From Pseudomonadota bacterium (GTDB lineage: Bacteria; Myxococcota_A; Polyangia; Polyangiales; Polyangiaceae): DNA of 64,000 nucleotides. The notes under the pieces are model-generated. The model searched no databases and had not been told where the DNA came from. It was given only the letters and a program-made list of their open reading frames with translations. The DNA lies in the NCBI GenBank assembly GCA_023431345.1, contig JAEYWK010000153.1, positions 14,256-78,255 on the forward strand. The letters run 5' to 3'. Of this stretch, positions 1 through 8,423 are shown piece by piece; position 1 is the stretch's first letter, and every line of letters begins with the position of its first letter. Made by a program: the position numbers and the translations under genes.

Positions 1-48
1 AGCAGCGAACTTGGGTAGTCGTCGCTCCTCGCGGGCTCCCGAGGGCGG

Positions 49-900
49 TCAGCGCTCGACGATCACCTCGAGGTACTCGCCCGGCACCGCTACGCCGCGC
101 GTCTGCCGCGCGTCTTTGTGCTGCGCGATCAGCTCGCGGATGTCGCGAGCCAAGAGCTCGCCGCGCTCGTCGCCGAGGGCCGCGAACGCTTTGTGCGTCG
201 GCCCATAGAAGCGACGGAACACGTCGACGAAGTGGTCCGCCGATTCGTAGCGGAACACGAAGTCACGCCGGCGCACCGTCACCTCGGCGGCGTCGGCGAA
301 CAGCTGGCGAACGCGAGCCTCGTTACCCCAGTACACCGGCGAGGCGACGCCAGCCGGTGGTGGCACGTGCTTACCGACCGTGACCAACAGCTTGCCGATG
401 AAGCCCTCGGGGGTCCAGCTCGCCAGCGCGATCTTGCCGCCGCGCTTCACCACCCGCGAAAGCTCGCTCGCAGCGCGCTCCTGATCCGGAGCGAACATCA
501 CCCCGAAGGTGGACAGCACGAAGTCGAACGACTCCGCCGGGAACGGCAAGGCCTCCGCGTCACCCTCGACGAATTCGATGCTCAGCCGCTCGGCGGCGGC
601 GCGCGCTCGCGCCTTCGCCAGCAACGAGGGGACGTAGTCGAGCCCGACCACCGAGCAGAAGCGCCGGGCTGCCGCGAGCGAGGCGTTGCCGTTGCCGCAG
701 GCCACGTCGAGCACCTTGGCGCCGCTGAACACCTCCGCGGCCTCGCACAGCGTCTCTCCGACGATTTGCAGCGTGGTGCCTACGACCGCGAAGTCGCCCG
801 AGGCCCAGGTCTGCTGCTGCTTGGCCTTTACCGCCGCCAAGTCCACCCCAATCAAGGGGACACGTCGCGAGCTCGGTTGCAGATCAATCGTCGATGTCAT
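49..900 (-). CDS. Class I SAM-dependent methyltransferase (UbiE-like)
   Basis: A 283-residue predicted cytoplasmic methyltransferase. The SAM-binding motif I, VLDVACGNGNAS, lies near residues 63-73, and an acidic post-I region followed by GDAEALPFPAESFDFV fits the methyltransferase_11 fold of UbiE-type enzymes. The substrate cannot be told from sequence. I chose the ATG at 900 because GGGAGAG lies just upstream; the frame stays open to 945, so an upstream start is possible. It is transcribed away from an AraC-type regulator, with about 170 bp between the two start codons, a layout often seen when a regulator controls its neighbour. The 48 bases beyond its stop show nothing recognisable. Confidence 0.85.
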   Translation of the reverse strand: MTSTIDLQPSSRRVPLIGVDLAAVKAKQQQTWASGDFAVVGTTLQIVGETLCEAAEVFSGAKVLDVACGNGNASLAAARRFCSVVGLDYVPSLLAKARARAAAERLSIEFVEGDAEALPFPAESFDFVLSTFGVMFAPDQERAASELSRVVKRGGKIALASWTPEGFIGKLLVTVGKHVPPPAGVASPVYWGNEARVRQLFADAAEVTVRRRDFVFRYESADHFVDVFRRFYGPTHKAFAALGDERGELLARDIRELIAQHKDARQTRGVAVPGEYLEVIVER

Positions 901-1069
901 GGACTCTCCCTGTTCCGCGGCGACGACCCAGTGCGCCGCCGTCAAAAACGTTGTAGGTAGTCGGCTCTGTTTCGAAAATGATTCGGCGTAGGTTGGTCAT
1001 GACTCGGCGTCGGCGGCTCCCTGTCGGGCGCACTCCGCGTCCGGGGCGGTTGATTGCGGGTCCGGACAG

Positions 1070-2062
1070 GTGCCCGTGCTGATCGATCCGCTCTCCGACG
1101 TGCTGCGCGCGGTGCGCCTCACCGGCGCGATCTTCTTCGCGGTCGACTGCTCGCCGCCTTGGGTCGCGGAGACGCCGTCTGGGCGAGAGGTGGGGCCCTA
1201 CCTACTTCCGGGCATCGACCACGTGATCGAGTATCACGTGATCACCTCGGGGTCGTGCTGGGGCGGTCTGATCGACGAGCCCGCGCTTCAGCTCGGCCCC
1301 GGCGACATCATCGTGTTCCCGCAAGGCGATGGGCACGTGCTCTCGAGCGCCCCCGGCATGCGCGGCACGCCCGATTTTGCGAACTTTCGCGCCGCCCATG
1401 GCGGGCGCCTCCCCCTCACCATGAGCATCAACGGCGGCGGCGAGGCGCGCACCAACCTGATTTGCGGCTTTCTCGGCTGTGACGCCAAGCCGTTCAACCC
1501 GCTGTTGGCCGTGCTGCCGCGCATGATCCACCTGCGCGCTGGCGACGAGAGCGAGCCCTTGCGGCGCATGGTCGAGCTGGCGGTGGCCGAGTCCACCTCG
1601 CCGCGCCCCGGCAGCGATTGCGTGCTCTCCCACCTGAGCGAGCTGCTCTTCGTCGAGGTGGTGCGCCGCTACGTCGCCTCGCTCCCCCCCGAGCAAACCG
1701 GCTGGTTCGCAGGCCTGCGCGATCCGCACGTGGGGCGAGCGCTGCAGAAGCTGCACGAGAGCCCGAGCCACGCCTGGACGCTCGAAGAGCTGGCCAAGCA
1801 AGTAGGGCTGTCGCGCTCGACGCTGGCCGAGCGCTTCAATCACCTGGTCGGGGTGCCGCCCATTCAATACCTGGCGAAATGGCGCATCCAATTGGCCGCT
1901 TCGCTGCTGCGCTCGACCAAGTCCAGCTTGGCCGAGATCGCAGAGCGCGTAGGCTACGGCTCGGAGGCCGCGCTGAGCCACGCTTTCAAGCGTCAGGTCG
2001 GGGTGGCTCCCGCGGTCTACCGCCGTGGCGACCAGAAGAGCACCGAGCGCGCCGCAGTCTAG
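1070..2062 (+). CDS. AraC-family transcriptional regulator with N-terminal cupin domain
   Basis: A 330-residue DNA-binding regulator. The N-terminal ~200 residues look like the cupin-type ligand domain found in AraC regulators that begin DPLSDVLR-VRLTG. The C-terminal ~100 residues hold two helix-turn-helix units, the first around WTLEELAKQVGLSRSTLAERF and the second around LAEIAERVGYGSEAALSHAFKR. The start is GTG at 1070 or the in-frame GTG at 1076, which is better spaced from GGACAG. It is divergent from the methyltransferase at 49-900, its most likely target. It ends 22 bp from the convergent glutathione peroxidase gene. The ligand is unknown; family assignment is firm. Confidence 0.9.
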   Translation: MPVLIDPLSDVLRAVRLTGAIFFAVDCSPPWVAETPSGREVGPYLLPGIDHVIEYHVITSGSCWGGLIDEPALQLGPGDIIVFPQGDGHVLSSAPGMRGTPDFANFRAAHGGRLPLTMSINGGGEARTNLICGFLGCDAKPFNPLLAVLPRMIHLRAGDESEPLRRMVELAVAESTSPRPGSDCVLSHLSELLFVEVVRRYVASLPPEQTGWFAGLRDPHVGRALQKLHESPSHAWTLEELAKQVGLSRSTLAERFNHLVGVPPIQYLAKWRIQLAASLLRSTKSSLAEIAERVGYGSEAALSHAFKRQVGVAPAVYRRGDQKSTERAAV

Positions 2063-2084
2063 GGCGCGCTCGCGGGCTATCGAC

Positions 2085-2669
2085 TCATCCGTTCGCGGTT
2101 TCTTGGTTGGGGGGCGCTTCGCGCGCCAGCTCGCGCTCGATGGCCGACACCAAGATGTCTTCGCTCGGCGCCACGTCGGGGGCGAAGCGCGCCACCACGT
2201 TGCCCTGGCGATCGATCAGGAACTTTTCGAAGTTCCACAGCACGTCGCTCGGCAGACCAGGGTCGATGCCGTGCTTGGCGAGGTTCGCGCGAAAGTCCGT
2301 GCCGGGCAGCTTGGTCGCGCTCGGAATGGCCTCCGTGAGCGCGGCGTAGAGCGGGTGCTGCCCCGGGCCTTTCACGACCAGCTTCGAGAACATCGGGAAC
2401 GTCACGTCGTACTTCGTCGAGCAGAACTCGGCGATCTCGGCCTCGGTGCCGGGCTCTTGCGCGCCGAACTCGTTCGCGGGAAAGCCCAAGATCGCGAGGC
2501 CACGGTCGCGGTACTTGCGGTACAGCGCCTCGAGGCCTTCGTACTGCGGCGTGAGGCCGCACTGGGAGGCGACGTTCACGACCAGCCGCACCTTGCCCGC
2601 ATGGTCGGCGAGGCTAGCAGGGCTGCCGGTGATGGTTTGGACGGGGATGGTTTCGAGCGGAGTAGGCAC
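2085..2669 (-). CDS. Glutathione peroxidase family thiol peroxidase
   Basis: A thioredoxin-fold peroxidase of about 194 residues that would reduce H2O2 or organic hydroperoxides. The peroxidatic Cys is in NVASQCGLT, where selenoproteins carry Sec. The catalytic Gln is in NEFGAQEPG, and Trp and Asn are in WNFEKFL. The Cys of the common FPCNQF motif is Ala here (FPANEF), but the Cys in EFCSTKYDV, matching the resolving Cys of thioredoxin-dependent plant and yeast enzymes, is present. A two-Cys, thioredoxin-linked mechanism is therefore likely. No signal peptide is seen. The start is uncertain: GTG at 2669 gives the usual length, while a GTG at 2723 adds an Arg-rich leader that looks spurious. 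Confidence 0.88.
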   Translation of the reverse strand: MPTPLETIPVQTITGSPASLADHAGKVRLVVNVASQCGLTPQYEGLEALYRKYRDRGLAILGFPANEFGAQEPGTEAEIAEFCSTKYDVTFPMFSKLVVKGPGQHPLYAALTEAIPSATKLPGTDFRANLAKHGIDPGLPSDVLWNFEKFLIDRQGNVVARFAPDVAPSEDILVSAIERELAREAPPNQETANG

Positions 2670-2816
2670 GGCCGCATTCGTTGAGCGGCGCCGGCGCCGC
2701 GACAAGCCGCACGGATGCCTCACGCGAAGCGCCCGGACAATTTGGCTGTATCACTCGCCCTCGTTGACAAACAATGTCAGCTCCAGGCTCGAGAAGGCGC
2801 CCCGGCGACGCGAAAG

Positions 2817-3704
2817 CTAGCCGAGCGCGGGGCGTTGCCGCACGAGCAGCCCCTCGAGGGTGTAAACGGCGAGCCCAGCCCAGATCAGCACGAACCCGAG
2901 CAGCTTGGCGGCAGGCAGAGGCTCGTGAAACACCAGCACCCCGAGCGCGAGCTGCAGCGTCGGTCCGAGGTATTGCAAGATGCCCAAGAGCGAGAGCGGA
3001 ATTCGCCGCGCCCCCGCCGCGAACGCGAGCAAAGGGAGAGCCGTGATCGGCCCCGCCGCCACCAGCAACGAGCGTTCGGACCAACCCTCCGCGGCCCACG
3101 ACGATTGTCCGCTGAGCGAGAGCCAAGCCAAGTAGCCCAGGGCGAGCGGCAGCAGGAGCCAGGTCTCCAGCGTGAGGCCACCGAGCGCGTCGATGCTCGC
3201 GGTCTTCCGCAACAGCCCGTAAAAACCGAAGCTCACGGCCAGCGTGAGACCGATCCAGGGCAGCTGATCCGCCTGCAGCGTGAGCCACGACACCCCGATG
3301 CCAGCGAGCGCAACCGCCGCCCACTGCCCGACCCGCAGTCGCTCTTTGAGAACCAAGACGGCCAGCACCACGCTGAACAGGGGGTTGATGAAGTAGCCGA
3401 GGCTGGCGTCGACGATGCGCCCCGTGCCCACCGCCCAGATGTAGGTGAGCCAGTTGACGGACAGCGCGGTCGCGGTGGCCATGAACGTCCACACCACCCG
3501 CGGCTGCCCGCGCAGCTGCCGCAGCCAGCCCCACTGCTTGGTCGCGCCCAGCACCAAAGCCAGCAAGAGCGCCGCCCAAACGATGCGATGGGCGACGATC
3601 TCGAGCGGCGGCACGGGATGCAGCGCTTTCAAGTACAGCGGTAGCACTCCCCAAATGCCGTACGCCGTGAGCGCGTACGCAACACCTACCTGCCGCTGGC
3701 TCAA
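2817..3704 (-). CDS. rarD: RarD-type EamA/DMT permease
   Basis: An integral inner-membrane protein of about 295 residues with roughly ten hydrophobic segments in two EamA repeats. It opens with VAYALTAYGIWGVLPLYLKAL and contains NWLTYIWAV and DASLGYFINPL, all typical of RarD (the chloramphenicol-sensitivity protein family). The transported compound is unknown in the family. The reading frame is open to a TTG at 3779, but family members begin just before GVAYAL, so the TTG at 3704 is preferred. That start leaves the tandem repeats at 3733-3757 as non-coding upstream DNA. It is divergent from a MATE exporter. Confidence 0.85.
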   Translation of the reverse strand: MSQRQVGVAYALTAYGIWGVLPLYLKALHPVPPLEIVAHRIVWAALLLALVLGATKQWGWLRQLRGQPRVVWTFMATATALSVNWLTYIWAVGTGRIVDASLGYFINPLFSVVLAVLVLKERLRVGQWAAVALAGIGVSWLTLQADQLPWIGLTLAVSFGFYGLLRKTASIDALGGLTLETWLLLPLALGYLAWLSLSGQSSWAAEGWSERSLLVAAGPITALPLLAFAAGARRIPLSLLGILQYLGPTLQLALGVLVFHEPLPAAKLLGFVLIWAGLAVYTLEGLLVRQRPALG

Positions 3705-3732
3705 CCTGCCGCCAACATGGTACGCGCGAGCT

Positions 3733-3757
3733 GGAACCGGTAGCGCACGGAACCGGT
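3733..3757. promoter_or_regulatory. Tandem direct repeat between divergent permease genes
   Basis: Two exact copies of GGAACCGGT start at 3733 and 3749, 16 bp apart, and each contains the self-complementary core ACCGGT; a related GGTACC follows at 3761. With the short start of the RarD-type gene they lie 29-53 bp upstream of it, where an operator would be expected. Binding by a regulator is inference. With the longer start (3779) they would be coding. Confidence 0.35.
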
Positions 3758-3802
3758 TGCGGTACCGATACAGCCCCAACTGAAGCCGTCACCCGGCTGG
3801 AC

Positions 3803-3834
3803 GTTGGCGAGCCTTGGCGTCATGGTTCGCCAAC
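3803..3834. promoter_or_regulatory. Inverted repeat just upstream of the MATE start codon
   Basis: GTTGGCGA (3803-3810) and its exact complement TCGCCAAC (3827-3834) are separated by 16 bp and end 7 bp before the MATE ATG. It could be an operator for a dimeric repressor or a leader hairpin covering the ribosome-binding region; no clear Shine-Dalgarno sequence is otherwise visible. Confidence 0.4.
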
Positions 3835-3841
3835 CTTACTT

Positions 3842-5284
3842 ATGTCGAGCTCCGAGCCTCCAAGTAGCCGCTCGGCTACCCCCGAGTCTGCTACCCCCGT
3901 AACCGCCGAGCCCGCTCCCCCCGTCAGTGCAGCGCTGCCCGGCCTGTGGAGCGTGACTTGGCCGCTCTTCATCAGCCTCGGCCTGTCGCTGTCACTGCAC
4001 TTCACGGATGCGATCTTCCTCAGCCGCATCTCGGACTCGGCCGCCGCCGCCGCCGGCGCGATCAACCCGCTGCTCGGGGCCACGCTCGTGCTGTTCGCGG
4101 CCGTGGGCCAGGCCGGTGCCAGCGTAGCGGGGCGGTTGCACGGCGCAGGGCGCCACGCGGAGCTGCCGCTCACCTACTACTCGCTGCTGGGTTTCAACCT
4201 CGCCGTGGGGCTGTTGGTCAGCGCGCTGCTCTTCGTACTGCATCCGTTCGTGCCTGGCTGGCTGGGTCTCTCCGGCGAAACCGAGAGCTCAGCCCGCACC
4301 TACATGGCCGTGCTGGGAGGCTTCCAAGTGCTGAAGGCGGTGCAGCTCGCCTACGGCAACATGCTCAACTCACGCGGCGAGACGCGCTGGGTGATGATCG
4401 AAGCCGTCGCGACCAACGTCGCCAACATCGGCTTGAACTTGGCGCTCGCGCAGCGGGTGTTCGGCTTCGAGCCCACGGTGGGCCGCGTCGCCGCCGCCAC
4501 GGTGGCGTCGCTGCTCTTCGGCATGCTGTTCACGATCGGCGTCGTGCACTTGCGCTTCCGCGTGCGCTTCCCGCTGAGCTGCGGCTGGCCCGAGCTGGGG
4601 GCCGCGCTGCGCCCCATCCTGAAGATCGGATTGCCGTCGGCGAGCGAGCCCATCTCCTACCAGCTGGCGCAAATTACCATCAATTTGCTGGTCATTTCGC
4701 TGGGCGCCGCCGCCCTCGCCACGCGCACCTACGTGACGAGCTTCGTGCTCGTGAGCTCGGTCTTGTGGTCGTTCGCGCTCGGCGTGGGCACGCAGATCGC
4801 CATCTCCCACCGCGTGGGGGCGGGCAAGCTCGAGGAGGCCGACGCCCAGCTCACGCGCTCCCTCACCTACGCCGTCATCGGCAACGGCGTGTGCGCGCTC
4901 ACGCTGGCGGTGCTGCATCGTCCGCTCTTGAGCCTGCTCACCACGGACGCGGAGATCTTGCGCCTGGCCGCGCCGCTGTTCACGATCGGCGTGCTCGTCG
5001 AGATGGGCCGCGCCGTGAACATCGTGGCCGGCGGCGCCTTGAAGTCGGCCGGCGACGCGAAATTTCCGGCCGTGGTCGGCGGCTCGCTGATGTGGCTGGT
5101 AGGCGTACCGAGCGCTTACCTGCTCGGCGGGGCGTTCGGGCTCGGCCTCACCGGCGTGTGGCTGTCCATGGCGCTCGATGAAGCCGTGCGCGGCGTCGTG
5201 AACTACCGTCGCTGGAAGTCGGGTCACTGGCGCAGGACCGCCGAGCTGCCGCGCGCGCCGGTGCCATCGCTCGCCAGCGACTGA
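3842..5284 (+). CDS. MATE-family multidrug/metabolite efflux transporter
   Basis: An inner-membrane protein of 480 residues with about twelve hydrophobic segments in two MatE repeats. The first repeat runs from LPGLWSVTWPLFISLGLSLSL. The second begins near residue 265 with ILKIGLPSASEPISYQLAQI, and the typical GVGTQIAISHRVGAG follows. These exchangers use Na+ or H+ to export organic compounds. The first ~35 residues are a Ser/Pro/Ala-rich cytoplasmic leader. Length matches the family (about 450-480). It is divergent from the RarD-type permease and shares a repeat-rich intergenic region with it. The substrate is unknown. Confidence 0.9.
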   Translation: MSSSEPPSSRSATPESATPVTAEPAPPVSAALPGLWSVTWPLFISLGLSLSLHFTDAIFLSRISDSAAAAAGAINPLLGATLVLFAAVGQAGASVAGRLHGAGRHAELPLTYYSLLGFNLAVGLLVSALLFVLHPFVPGWLGLSGETESSARTYMAVLGGFQVLKAVQLAYGNMLNSRGETRWVMIEAVATNVANIGLNLALAQRVFGFEPTVGRVAAATVASLLFGMLFTIGVVHLRFRVRFPLSCGWPELGAALRPILKIGLPSASEPISYQLAQITINLLVISLGAAALATRTYVTSFVLVSSVLWSFALGVGTQIAISHRVGAGKLEEADAQLTRSLTYAVIGNGVCALTLAVLHRPLLSLLTTDAEILRLAAPLFTIGVLVEMGRAVNIVAGGALKSAGDAKFPAVVGGSLMWLVGVPSAYLLGGAFGLGLTGVWLSMALDEAVRGVVNYRRWKSGHWRRTAELPRAPVPSLASD

Positions 5285-5343
5285 CCGCGGCGCGGCCACC
5301 AGCCTGGGCGAGCGGCAGCTGCGACGGCCACAATTCGGGAGCT

Positions 5344-6840
5344 TCAGCCTCCGTACGAGTCGTCTTGCTCGATGCGAGAGAGCACCCAGTCGAACTCGCC
5401 GGCCGTGACCTTCACCCGGCAATACTCGCAGGTTCCGGCCATGCCGATGCGAAGCTCGGCGCCGCAGTTGGGGCAAGCCAGGTCGCCGCGAGACGGCCCT
5501 TTGCGCTGCGTCCCGCGAATGAGCGTCCAATACTCCGAGTACTGCCGGGGCCGGGTCTTGCTGCCGCTGAGCAGCTTGCCGTCGTCGGCGATGGTGTAGT
5601 CGATGCTCGTCGCGAACAGGCGCACGGTGATGGCGTCGTAGTGCTTGTCGCTCGTGACGCTGGCCAAGTCGATGCGCAAGATGCGCGCCCCCTCCGTCAC
5701 GTTGCGGCAGCGCTGCTGGAGGTACAGGTCGATCCAGTAGAGCATCGACTGGAACGAGTTGTCGGAGACGTACGGCCGGATGCGCAGCGGATCGCGCGCG
5801 GCCCACGCGACCTGGAGCGCGCCGAACACGTGCGCGATGCGAGCGGTGAAGGTCTGCCAGGTGAGCGACGGGTCGCGCTGCTGCAGCGCCTGGAACTGCT
5901 GCGGCGCGTCGTGATCTGCGATCGTCGGCAGGTCGGTGCCGCTCTCCGCCACGTTCCCGGTCAAGAGCGGCCCCCGCGGCTCGCGCGTCACGCTGCTGAG
6001 CCCCACCATCATCCAATCGAAGCGACCGAGCCCGACGTCGCGCTGACAGTAGCTGCACTGGCTGCCACGCATCGACTCGAGCGGGGCGCCGCAGTTCGGA
6101 CAATCCAGCTTGCTGGCGCGGGAAAATGGCCGTGATTTCGCGGAGTGAGACCGAGTGAGCACGACGCGATCGACCACGTAGTAGCGGCGCTGCTCGCCGC
6201 TCCGCAGCAGCTCGACATAGTTGGCCTCCACCTCCAGCTCCACCTGCACGCCCGCGCCGGCGTGGGCCGAGAAGCGCTGGTAACGGAGCGCGCCGATGAT
6301 CACGCCCTGCACGTCCGCGAGGCGCTGGTCGACGAGGCGTGCCGCTAGCTCGGGCGCGAGGTACGCCGCGAGCGGGCCGGGGCCGAACGCGCGCGCGCGC
6401 TGCACCGCCGCGTACAGCATGTAAGCGAAGTCTTCGAACAGCACCAGCGAGAACTCGGGGTCGGTTTGGCGGAGCTGCTGAATCTCGCTCCGCGCCCGCG
6501 GCGCGCGACGCGTCGTGGTCGGCACCGCTTCGACGTTCACGTTGCTGGTCGACCAGCTCTTCATGCCGCGCTGGATGAGCGCGCGGATCGCCAACCCTAC
6601 CACCACCAAGATCACGAGCGGGATGCCCACGCTCGGGTGCTCGATGCACAAGAAGATGAGCAGCTCGAACAGCACGCCGCCGTCACCGCCGCCGCCGCTA
6701 GAGCCACCGCCGCTGCTACGCGAGCCGCCGGAGTACGAGTGGCCGCCGCCCGGTCGCGCCGACGCCAGCGCCGTGACCACCAGCAGCGACAGCGCAATCA
6801 GCAGCGCGATCAGCAGCGCCCTCCGCCGCTTCTGCGACAT
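5344..6840 (-). CDS. Membrane protein with duplicated Tim44-like and zinc-ribbon modules
   Basis: A 498-residue protein. An N-terminal hydrophobic segment (residues ~8-27) is followed by a Gly/Ser-rich stretch and a second hydrophobic segment (~57-90). Two copies of one unit follow: a Tim44-like region (about 120-230 and 310-440), each ending in a zinc ribbon. The ribbons are CPNCGAP with CSYC near residue 255 and CPNCGAE with CEYC near residue 470. Tim44-like domains bind membranes or proteins, and zinc ribbons often mediate protein contacts. No enzyme motif is seen. Its ATG overlaps the stop of the upstream TPM gene by one base (TGATG), so the two are probably translated together and may act as a membrane pair. 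Confidence 0.75.
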   Translation of the reverse strand: MSQKRRRALLIALLIALSLLVVTALASARPGGGHSYSGGSRSSGGGSSGGGGDGGVLFELLIFLCIEHPSVGIPLVILVVVGLAIRALIQRGMKSWSTSNVNVEAVPTTTRRAPRARSEIQQLRQTDPEFSLVLFEDFAYMLYAAVQRARAFGPGPLAAYLAPELAARLVDQRLADVQGVIIGALRYQRFSAHAGAGVQVELEVEANYVELLRSGEQRRYYVVDRVVLTRSHSAKSRPFSRASKLDCPNCGAPLESMRGSQCSYCQRDVGLGRFDWMMVGLSSVTREPRGPLLTGNVAESGTDLPTIADHDAPQQFQALQQRDPSLTWQTFTARIAHVFGALQVAWAARDPLRIRPYVSDNSFQSMLYWIDLYLQQRCRNVTEGARILRIDLASVTSDKHYDAITVRLFATSIDYTIADDGKLLSGSKTRPRQYSEYWTLIRGTQRKGPSRGDLACPNCGAELRIGMAGTCEYCRVKVTAGEFDWVLSRIEQDDSYGG

Positions 6841-7460
6841 CAGCGCACCTCGTCCGGCAGCTCGTTCACGTCACCCTCGAGGCGCGGCATGCGCGCGCCG
6901 AGCACCGGCCCGAGCCCTTCGAGCGCTCGCTCGAATGCCATCAGGTCACGCTTCTCGACCGCCTCGTTCATCGCCGCGAGCGCGCGCGCATAGCCGGCGC
7001 CGAGCGACGCGACGTCGACGCCGATGTCCGACAGCACCACGCAGCGCTGCTCGAAGGTGGAGACGAACACGAGCAGGCCGTTGCGGCCGGAGGTGCGCGA
7101 GATACCCAAATCGAAGAACGCCACCCGCGCCGCCTCCTGCACGCTCTTCTCGAGGGCCTTCGGGCGCGCCAGCAGGCGCAGCAGGGGCGGGACGTTGAAC
7201 GCGAGCACGAGTCCGGCCGCGAACGCCAACGCGCCGTCGAGCGCGATCGCTCCCACGCTGAACAGCTCGGGCGTGACGAGCAGGTAGAGGACGACCGCCG
7301 CCCCCGTGAACAGTCCGAAGTGGTAGCCCGCAGCGCGGTAATCACCGGAGCGCCGACGCACCGCTACCACCACCTCGGCCGAGGTGCGCGCTTCCACGGC
7401 GCGCACGCTCTGAGCCGTGCTCTGCTTCGCGGCTTCGCTGAAGAAATCGCCCTCTGACAC
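6840..7460 (-). CDS. TPM-domain membrane protein
   Basis: About 206 residues. An N-terminal domain begins with a helix (FFSEAAKQSTAQSVRAVEARTSAEVVVAV) typical of TPM domains (formerly DUF477). Two hydrophobic segments sit near residues 50-95. The TPM core then resumes with FFDLGISRTSGRNGLLVFVSTFEQR and VVLSDIGVDV. TPM proteins are linked to acid-phosphatase-like activity or membrane quality control in other organisms; the role here is unknown. The GTG start at 7460 is chosen because GGAGG lies seven bases upstream (7468-7472). Farther starts at 7493 and 7517 lack such a site. It is coupled to the downstream Tim44-like gene and divergent from the phosphatase-like gene at 7516. Confidence 0.75.
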   Translation of the reverse strand: MSEGDFFSEAAKQSTAQSVRAVEARTSAEVVVAVRRRSGDYRAAGYHFGLFTGAAVVLYLLVTPELFSVGAIALDGALAFAAGLVLAFNVPPLLRLLARPKALEKSVQEAARVAFFDLGISRTSGRNGLLVFVSTFEQRCVVLSDIGVDVASLGAGYARALAAMNEAVEKRDLMAFERALEGLGPVLGARMPRLEGDVNELPDEVR

Positions 7461-7515
7461 GGTGAGCCCTCCAGCATAGCCGGTTCGCGGCATATTTTGT
7501 GGTAATCCCTGAGGC

Positions 7516-8373
7516 ATGTCCTGCCTCGCCCGCGGCGCGCTCCTCCTGTCGTGCGCGGCGCTCTCTTGCTCCTACGCCTCCGACGCGTCCGACGCGGGCG
7601 ATCGACTCATGGCTCGAGGGCACGCGCCGGCGCATCCGTCGCTGCTCGGCGCCCCTGGCGCAGGCGCCGCGAGCCACACCGGCGGCGCGGGGACTTCGAG
7701 CGACGCGGGCGCCGACGGCGGCTCCGCCCAGCCGACGCCGGAAGAGCCTGTCGCCAGCTGCCCCGATTCGCCGTGGGTGCTCGCGCCCCACTTGAGGAAC
7801 GCGCGCGACGTGGGAGGAACGCCGCTGGAACGGGGTGGAAGCGTGGCCTGCGGCGCCGTCTTCCGCGGTCCACCGCTCACGCTGACGACGGCCGGCTGCG
7901 AGCAGGCGAGAGCGCTCGGCCTGCGCACGGTCATCGATTTGCGCGTCGACTCGGAGCGAGTCAGTCGCCCCGACGCCACCTGCACGGGCGCCGACTTCCT
8001 GCCCGCCCCGCTGCCGATCCCGTACGGCTTGTCCGCGTCGGACTACCTGGCAGACCTGCACGCCACCGCGTCCATCGTGGCGGTGTTTCACGCCTTCGGA
8101 GACCCCGCGCGCTACCCGATCTACTTCCATTGCACGTGGGGTCGAGATCGCACCGGCGTCGTCGCGGCGGTGCTCTTGCTCACGCTCGGGGTCAGCCCCG
8201 AAGACGTGATGGCGGAGTACCTCCTCTCTCAGGCGGTGGTGGGCGCCTACCCGAGCGCGCTGCAGGCCGTCCTCGACGAGATCGAGAGTTTAGGCGGTCC
8301 CGACGCGTTCTTGGCCGGCATCGGCATCTCCGAGGAAGAGATCGCCGTGATCCGCAGCATGAGCGTGGAGTAG
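7516..8373 (+). CDS. Exported tyrosine-phosphatase-like lipoprotein
   Basis: 285 residues. A signal peptide runs into ALLLSC, a plausible lipobox, then a Ser/Ala/Gly/Asp-rich linker to about residue 80. The catalytic region follows. NARDVGG near residue 95 is typical of the Y_phosphatase3 (IphP/PtpB-like) family. The phosphate-binding loop HCTWGRDRTG near residue 204 matches the HCxxGxxR(T/S) signature, and DLRVDSER supplies conserved charged residues. It would remove phosphate from proteins, phosphoinositides or other small molecules outside the inner membrane. An upstream CTGAGGC serves as a weak ribosome-binding site. It stands alone and is divergent from the TPM gene. The substrate is not deducible. 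Confidence 0.8.
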   Translation: MSCLARGALLLSCAALSCSYASDASDAGDRLMARGHAPAHPSLLGAPGAGAASHTGGAGTSSDAGADGGSAQPTPEEPVASCPDSPWVLAPHLRNARDVGGTPLERGGSVACGAVFRGPPLTLTTAGCEQARALGLRTVIDLRVDSERVSRPDATCTGADFLPAPLPIPYGLSASDYLADLHATASIVAVFHAFGDPARYPIYFHCTWGRDRTGVVAAVLLLTLGVSPEDVMAEYLLSQAVVGAYPSALQAVLDEIESLGGPDAFLAGIGISEEEIAVIRSMSVE

Positions 8374-8423
8374 AGAGCGAGTGCGCCTGCTCGCGCGCGA
8401 GCGTCAGGCTGCGCCGAACCGAG

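Noticed and set aside
4370..6649. Long minus-strand frame overlapping the MATE and Tim44-like genes
   Set aside because: It crosses two well-supported genes in other frames and reads as low-complexity Arg/Ala/His.
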